Assembly: GCA_036365145.1 (NCBI GenBank)
Contig: JAEOAD010002231.1
Span: forward strand, 5,563,501 to 5,627,500
Reading direction: 5' to 3'
Length of the DNA stretch: 64,000 nucleotides
DNA from: Orientallactaga sibirica
Lineage: Eukaryota > Chordata > Mammalia > Rodentia > Dipodidae
Below the pieces are notes generated by a model. The model saw nothing but the letters and a program-made list of their open reading frames with translations. It ran no database searches and was not told where the DNA came from. The position numbers and the translations under genes were made by a program. Positions 57,630 to 64,000 of this stretch are shown one piece after another. Within the stretch, counting starts at the first letter, position 1. Every line of letters begins with the position of its first letter.

Positions 57630-57790
57630 AGGAATTATTTATTACCTGTAATGTCCTAGGCACTACTCTATGCATGGAATAAAAATAGACCTGCTCTCCA
57701 AGTTTCTGAGGTTTAAGCAAATAATAGAGATATAAAGTGATGAAATACTATGAAGTGGAAGAAAATAATGTGGCTCTAATTAGATGACAT
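57630..57790 (+). repeat. Possible ancient L2/MIR-type remnant
   Basis: 'gtcctaggcactactctatgc', 'gacctgctctccaag' and 'gatgaaatactatgaag' follow an old mammalian interspersed repeat order ('gccaggcactgttctaggc', 'agataataagtgctatgaag'). The match is weak. Confidence 0.4.
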
Positions 57791-58851
57791 AATACTAGTT
57801 CTTCTTAAAAATATCACACTGTATTTGATGCTAAATAGAACTTGCCACACAAAGTCAATCAATAGTATGGAAAAGAAACACACTTCGGGACCTAAATATA
57901 ATTTTATACCTGTCCTTAACCCATCAAAGTATCATTGTGTTCATGAGAGACTTCACTAAATAGCTCAGCTTAAGTCCTTAACTCTACAAGTAGATAAGAA
58001 GGTCAAACAGGCTTCATGGGAAGTACTTGGGATCCTTCACCACAACAAAATTAAGGTACTCCTGCCAAATTAATAGGGAATAGATTCCTGCCTGCAAAGT
58101 AGCAAATGCATATATATGATTTTTCAGTACTGTGAGAGAGAGTCCTGACAAGTGGTTCTTGACCTCAAATCACCCCAGGACTTGTATGAAGAAAATAATA
58201 ATAGTCATCTTAAGAAATGGCTAAATACAGTCTTTTATGATTCATATCCTGCTTACCTGAATGCTGTTTTCAGACTTAGTGCTTTAACTAACCCCTGGAA
58301 TAAATAAGTGAATCGGAGAGCTCAGTAGCAGACAAGCTACTGGCCAAATATGTCATTGTCATTATTTCCATTGTCAGCCACTTCATCTTGGAAGGACACA
58401 ACACAGCAAGTATTTCTGCTCAATAATATATGTCTAATGGAATGGAAATTTACTATAATTTTCAATTTTGTTCTATTTTAAAAACCTGGCTTTGGAGAAA
58501 TTGCTGTTGGGTACTTAACTTTACTGCTAAATATTAAGCATGTCAGGATATGAGGCCAAATGTCACACACACATATGTGTGCACATATGGGTGCACACAT
58601 ACACAAAGACAACTTTCATTTCAGTAAAACCTAAGGTCATCTAATGTTGGTATATTTGAGAATATTCATCTTATTAAAATAAACATGGATATATGCACAA
58701 GGGATATTCTCAAATTATGATATGTCTTCTTCACTGAAGGACTGCTTCCTCACAATATTTTAAGATCATTGGTTGGAAGTCACAAAATGTTTCATAAATT
58801 CCTAATGACTTACCCTACAATAACTTGGTTTTATTGCTAAATATGTATTAT
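57791..58851. other. Unrecognised sequence
   Basis: No gene was recognised. A short alternating CA/TG palindromic patch lies at 58563-58607. Confidence 0.4.
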
Positions 58852-59104
58852 TTTAAAGCATTTATTCATTTATTTATTTATTTATTTACTTATTTATTTG
58901 TAAGGACAGAGAAGAGAGAGAAAGAGGGAGAAAGAGAGAGAGAGAGAATGGGTATGTCAGGGGCCTCTAGCCACTGCAAATGCACTGTAGATGCATGCAT
59001 CACTTTGTCTATCTGGATTTATGTGGGCACTGGGGAATTGAACCCAGATCATTAGGCTTTGAAGGCAGGCAAGTACCTTAACTGCTGTGCCATCTCTCCA
59101 GCCC
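58852..59104 (-). repeat. tRNA-derived SINE
   Basis: Full antisense copy with a long (ATTT)n tail complement (58862-58900), GAGA tract and head ending 'gccatctctccagccc'. 'aaatatgtatt' lies on both sides as target duplication. Confidence 0.93.
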
Positions 59105-59499
59105 TCAAATATGTATTCTAACTGTTGCTCTCATCCCCATTTTAGGAATAAAGGCATAGAAAAACAAAGAAATTACACTAATGAGTATCATATTTGAATT
59201 CGAGGAAGACTGATTCCAGAGATAGATAATCTTACCTATTTTGTGAGTCTGTATTCTGACAGGAAAAGAACATCACTCTGTAGGGGAAGGATGACTTGTA
59301 AACATTTATGTGTAAGCAGAAGTATTATGTATCACGGCACATTCATGAGTATTTAGGGAAAATTCAGGTAATTAGCCAAAATACATTGGAAATTAAAGAT
59401 GCCCTTTTCTTTTCTGGATATTACCATGATGGTTTGCTGGTCTTGTTTTAGGTCCTCAGGTGCCCTCTCATCATGCCTTTCTTTTAGCATTTCACACAG
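59105..59499. other. Unrecognised sequence
   Basis: No feature was recognised. Confidence 0.4.
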
Positions 59500-59640
59500 T
59501 ACATGATAATTGATTTGTTTACAAGTTGCACCTCTCCTCAGACAATAACTTCTCCCAGAGCAGGCACTGTGCCTCTTTCATGAGTGAATGCTCAGCACTT
59601 AGTTTCAAAGGCATTAAGCAAATGTTTATGTATCAGCAAA
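59500..59640 (+). repeat. Possible L2 3'-end remnant
   Basis: 'cccagagcaggcactgtgcc', 'gctcagcacttag' and 'aagcaaatgtttatg' resemble the conserved 3' region of L2 ('gagggcagggactgtg', 'cctagcacagtgcc', 'tcaataaatgttt'). Confidence 0.5.
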
Positions 59641-60764
59641 TTCACATTAAAACACTTCTGTGCATTGAATCTCAAATTTCTTAATCCTCAGAGAAGACAT
59701 TTCAAACTGGTATATTTTTATTTCGCTTCTATTTGTGCCAAATGGTTAATTTAGATAACAAAAAAATAATTCATAGAAATTTTAATTTTGAGATTTAAAT
59801 TTTCTCTAATTTCAAATATGAGTTGGATGCACTGAAAATATTAAGTTCAATGTATTTTTTTCTATTACAGCATACTATCCATAAAAGCAGTTCACAACTC
59901 AAAATCCTACCAAAAGTCATTGACAATGCATGAAGCATCTCTCCCTCATTGCTAATGGTCCTACTTACTTCCTTCTCTATATTTATGACTGTTAAAAATT
60001 ATCAAGATGGGAATAGGTTGTCACACCCATGACAATACCTATGTTCAATACCCTCCTCACAGTATTACTGAACTTTCATAGTCAAACCAAATGGCCATCT
60101 TCATGTCTGCTCTAAAGTGTTTAAGCAAATAATTATAGGTGTTATACATCAGTAGAAAATGTGCTCACAAAATTTCTATGACTTCCAAGAGAATACGAGG
60201 AAAATAATAAATTCAGGGAGGCTTGACTATAATAAGTTCATAGTTAAAGACATGAAAAAGCAGGCATAAAAAAGAGACATAAAGATATATAGGAAAGCAG
60301 GCTGAAATCTTTCCCAGGATATACTGAAGTGTGTCCTCCTACAATGAGAACATTCTGGACATTTTGCGACAGAAGTAGATGTAATCTTATGGCATTTTTG
60401 CAAAGATCCTTCTGGCTGTTGTATGGAGAATAAATTGGAATAGAAAGCATAGATTTAGTTCAGAAGCAAAACAATGAACTCTATTCATTTTTATTTCCAT
60501 GTGTCTGCCCTGATTGCCACCCAGGTAGTCACTCAAAATGATGTTCACCATCATGTGGCATTTTAAAGTCAGTGTGAAACATGGAAAACGCTGGTGATGA
60601 GTTGGTCATGACAGTGAATAAGCCTCAAAAAATGAATAATAGAAAAGCTGATGAATGTTTTGGTGAAAAGTAAGTATATTTTAATAGTAATGGCATAAAG
60701 CCTAAAGCCTACTGGATCTATTCATATAGGCATGACTAAAAAGGAAAATTAAAATGTTGAATCA
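59641..60764. other. Unrecognised AT-rich sequence
   Basis: No gene or repeat was recognised. Confidence 0.4.
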
Positions 60765-60996
60765 AGGCACTGGAGAAATGGCTTAGTGTTTAAGGCTCTT
60801 GCCTGCGAAGCCAAAGGACCCAGGTTTGATTCCCCAAAACCCACGTAAGCCAGATGCACAAGGGGACACATGCATCTGGAGTTCATTCAGTAGCTGGAGG
60901 CCCTGGCACACCCATTCACTCTCTCTCTCTCTCTCTCTCTCTCCCTTCCTGCCTATTTTTCTCTCTCAAACAAAGAAAAATAAAAGATTTTTTTAA
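60765..60996 (+). repeat. tRNA-derived SINE with TSD
   Basis: Sense copy with good A and B boxes ('tggcttagtgtttaagg', 'ggtttgattcc'), a (TC)n run at about 60918-60942 and an A-rich tail. GTTGAATCA occurs at 60756-60764 and again at 60997-61005. Confidence 0.95.
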
Positions 60997-61005
60997 GTTG
61001 AATCA

Positions 61006-61952
61006 GGAATTTTGAGCAATTTGATATGAAGTTCAAGGAAACGTGCCCAAACTAAATAAGTGTGAGCATCCACTTTAGGGACACATAAAACTCAAAATGA
61101 TGTTTAGGAACATTTTGAAATATGATCTACATAAGTTGCATATGAGAAACCCATATATTGAGTGGAGATGGTCCTGGATTTGGGACAAGGTTGGAGCTAT
61201 GATCATGGATTGTTGTATCATAGAACAAGAAGACGATGGGAAAAAAAGAAACTGAACTAATAGAAGCAAATTATTATGTCAAAGTTTAGGGCAGAACAAA
61301 GGGTCATTTTGTATGGAAAAAAGATTCACAAAGGACCCCACATCCTGAAGGAATCACAGGAGGGTGACATACTAAATGCCCCACAAACATAAGAGCAGAC
61401 AGTGAACTAAACACACTATATTTGATAAGAAGACCATATATAGTCCCTACAGTGACAGAAGTCATATGTTCTTGGCTTAAGTAATGAAGAAGGGACCAAT
61501 AAAAACAGGGAACTATCCTGTAGAAATCTGATATTATAAGGAAAGAAAGCATTGAGTCACATGACTAGAAAGAAATACAGTAGCTGAAACTTTGATCTCA
61601 CAAAATACTTTTCCCTACATGTTAAATTCTTTTTTTATCTCAATTTGTCAACACTAACTCCTTATCATTTTCATCAATACATTGATCACTTTGTCAGAAA
61701 ACATCACCTTTTCTCCCTATCTCATTCTCCCACCTTCATGTATATAAAGCTGTGGAAGCCAGGATAGAGCTACCCAGTATTTTAAAATTCTAGAAAAAGT
61801 AAGAACAAGAATATTATAATCAATAATTTTCTATTAGCAAAATAGTTTTCTAATAGCAAAATATTGACAATGACATGAAAATATTTTTAAATAAAACAAA
61901 AGCAATGTGTCCTCACCGGACCTAGATTACTTAAAATAAAACACCCAATAGA
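61006..61952. other. Unrecognised sequence
   Basis: No gene or repeat was recognised. Confidence 0.4.
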
Positions 61953-62288
61953 TGTGTTTGAGTGTCAAATGCCCCTCCTGAGGGCTTTTAGCAGTTAGTC
62001 TCCTGCTGGTGGCACTGTTCTGGTAGGTTATGAATCCTTAGAGAGTGCAGCCTAGCTGGAGGAGTGGGTCACTAAGGACAGGAATGGACAATTATTGACC
62101 AGCCTTGCTTCTGCCCCAGTCTCTCTCTGCTTCCCCTGTTAATATAATTAGCTATCTCATACTCTGCTGTCACAGCTCTCATCCACAGTGAACTTATACA
62201 CTCACAAACCATAAGCTGCAATAAACCTATCCTGTCTTAAGTTGCTACTTTCAGGTATTCCATCAAAGTGATATGGAAAGTAACTTAT
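61953..62288 (+). mobile_element. MaLR-like LTR
   Basis: 'tgtgtttgagtgtcaaatgc', 'agcctagctggaggagtggg', 'gcaataaacctatcctg' and 'caggtattccatcaaagtga' follow the sense order of the other LTRs here. The flanks are too diverged to confirm a duplication. Confidence 0.65.
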
Positions 62289-62397
62289 AAAGTTAAGGAG
62301 AAGACAGTGTGTCAAAGGTTGGGGGAGGGACTTGTTATAACTCCAGTGTAGTCACATGAATGGTGCCCACAAAGTGCCACCTTCACAAAGACTCAAG

Positions 62398-62444
<47 letters not shown>

Positions 62445-62608
62445 ATAGTGGACATGTGATCAAAATATTTTATTATTGCCAGTGGAAATAGGGGTTAGGA
62501 GAAGCAAGCCTGAAGTGTGGAAAGCACTGAGGTATGCACTGGATCTCAAGAAGAAGGAATAAGGAAGGGATAGCATCAGCATGAAGCAGAAGTTCATTCA
62601 AATCATAT
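62289..62608. other. Sequence with (GA)n microsatellite
   Basis: A perfect (GA)n run of about 21 units lies at 62400-62441. Nothing else was recognised. Confidence 0.7.
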
Positions 62609-62789
62609 TTCAAAAATATGTTATTTTATTTGAGAGAGAGAGGCAGGAAGAGAGAATGGGTGCACCAGCGCCTCCAGCAATTGCAAATGTACTCCAGACA
62701 CATGGCCACCTTGGCTACTAGGGAATGGAACCTGGGTCGTTAGGTTTTGCAGATAAGTATCTCAACCACTGAGTCATCTCTCCAGCCCT
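62609..62789 (-). repeat. tRNA-derived SINE, shortened
   Basis: Antisense copy with short GAGA tract. About 20 bp of the usual 'ttgtgcatctggcttacatgg' block is missing. The head ends 'gtcatctctccagccc'. 'aaatcatattt' before and 'gatcacatttt' after resemble a decayed target duplication. Confidence 0.9.
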
Positions 62790-63428
62790 CGATCACATTT
62801 TAAAGATATATAATGTTTCACAGAACCACTATATATTTTGAGAAGTACATGTTTAATTATTTCAAAGAAAACTTCCATAATTATCATTTAAAGTAGAAAA
62901 TGTATCTTGAGACTACTGTCAGGCCAAGAAAAAATAATTAAAGCAAAACAAATAGCTATATTTTCCCAGAAATCCTAGGCTATAATTATTTTTAAACTTC
63001 AACAAGTATTTTGTTCTAGCATTTAATTAGCATATTTTTTTCTGTTTCTAGTGTTCTTCTTATGAATAGCAAACATCCTCAATAATATTTTCATTAGCTT
63101 CTTGTATTGACCTTTATATATTTAGAGTTCCTAGCATGATGTGATACATAGGATTTGTTCACTTAAAAGTTCTTTACATGCATGCATACACACTACTCAG
63201 AAAATTTGTTTACAAGTTATCTTAACATTCACAGTTAGAGCATTCTATCTGATAGGATCCAATTTAAATAATTCTGGTTTCAGTACATGGTAGTGCCAAA
63301 GTGAGTCAGTCAAGTGTGAATCAGGTCAGTGTACATCTCATCACTGTGGACTAGCTGGCATTTTAGATAAGATAAACCAACTACCTATGAGTGTGAGAGT
63401 TTATCACTCTTATTCAAAACAAGTTCTG
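62790..63428. other. Unrecognised AT-rich sequence
   Basis: No feature was recognised. 62930-63110 has several TAATTA-type sites and could be conserved. Confidence 0.35.
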
Positions 63429-63668
63429 GGGCTAGCGAGATGGCTTAATGGTTAAGGTGCTTGCCTGCAAAGCCTAAGGACCCATGTTCAACTCCTCAGA
63501 TCCCATGTAAAAAAGATGCACAGGGTGATGCATGTGCAAGGTTGCACATGCACACAATGTGCCACACACATCTGGAGTTTAATTGCAGTGGCTGGAGGCC
63601 CTGATGCACCAATTCTTTTTCTGTTTCTCTCTCTCTCATAAAAAAAGAAAAAGAAAAGAAAAAAAATC
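63429..63668 (+). repeat. tRNA-derived SINE with TSD
   Basis: Sense copy 'gggctagcgagatggcttaatgg' in pieces, with an extra CA-rich segment near 63535-63565 and an A-rich tail. 'caagttctg' occurs just before it and again after the tail. Confidence 0.92.
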
Positions 63669-63800
63669 CAAGTTCTGTAATCCCTGATTTATAATATATG
63701 ACAAATTCAAAGCTTACTATCTCTTAAATATACTGTGTCCAAAGGAAAATAGTTTTTCATGCTTATCTGTAGTCATCACTAGGAATCATTACGCAACTTT

Positions 63801-63958
63801 TATTTTGTTTTTTATAAATTATTTATTAGTAAGCAGAGAAAGAGACAGACACACAGAAAAACAGAGGATGGGCACAATAGGGTCTCTCGCCACTGCAATC
63901 CCAAGCTGGTGGGCTATGCAAGCAAGCACCTTTAACCACTGAACAATCTCTCCAGCTC
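63801..63958 (-). repeat. tRNA-derived SINE with central deletion
   Basis: Antisense tail, GAGA/ACAGA tract and 'gggtctctcgccactgcaat' jump directly to the tRNA-like head ('gctatgcaagcaagcacc'), skipping the middle block. It ends 'acaatctctccagctct'. Confidence 0.88.
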
Positions 63959-64000
63959 TCAACTTTTATTTTCAATACTAATTTTTAAAACATATGCGGT

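Noticed and set aside
60765..60860. tRNA gene suggested by A-box and B-box motifs
   Set aside because: The motifs belong to the tRNA-like head of a dispersed SINE; no cloverleaf with an anticodon arm could be drawn with confidence.

Overview
The window is nuclear DNA of a rodent. The dominant SINE is tRNA-derived: it opens GGCTGGAGAGATGGCTTAG, runs through a pyrimidine-rich (TC)n stretch and ends in an AAATAAATAAA tail. From memory it fits jerboas (Dipodidae, e.g. Jaculus); no database search was possible. B1 (7SL-derived) and B4-like SINEs, MT-like MaLR LTRs, rodent-type L1 3' UTRs and two further ERV classes also indicate a rodent. No exon, intact protein-coding gene, functional RNA gene or CRISPR array could be supported. 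The open frames are short and lie mostly in repeats, so the region reads as a gene desert or a very large intron.

Layout. 1-8.2 kb: mostly unrecognised AT-rich DNA with B1, B4 and tRNA-SINE copies, one SINE carrying a 111-bp internal duplication. 8.29-10.2 kb: an old minus-strand L1 holding a 95-bp tandem array. 10.57-12.37 kb: a minus-strand MaLR provirus. 15.4-19.3 kb: a plus-strand MaLR broken up by antisense L1 3' UTR, SINEs and a solo ERV2-type LTR (18834-19272, 6-bp TSD). A 62-bp inverted copy of that LTR's junction lies 1.2 kb upstream. 20.13-22.80 kb: a short defective ERV2-like provirus with paired LTRs, 6-bp TSD, tRNA-Gln-type PBS, gag start, an amplified matrix-coding segment and a decayed env end. 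22.88-27.18 kb: a two-LTR MaLR provirus with a 5'-truncated L1 (16-bp TSD) inside it. 27-43 kb: scattered SINEs, solo MaLR LTRs, a duplicated segment around one LTR, a truncated 5S rRNA pseudogene and homeodomain-site-rich stretches that may be conserved enhancers. 43.03-48.60 kb: an ERV1-like provirus with a tRNA-His-type PBS and 4-bp TSD, interrupted by an L1 with an inverted 5' part. 49.76-52.24 kb: an L1 3' UTR with about 2.5 tandem units, followed directly by a solo MaLR LTR (52254-52639). 53-64 kb: SINEs, microsatellites, older L1 and possible L2 remnants.

Nothing forms an operon-like or cooperating gene system. The informative content is the order of nested insertions and several unusual duplication products within the repeats. 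Repeat family names are recalled by pattern, and boundaries without a target-site duplication are good to about 10-30 bp.
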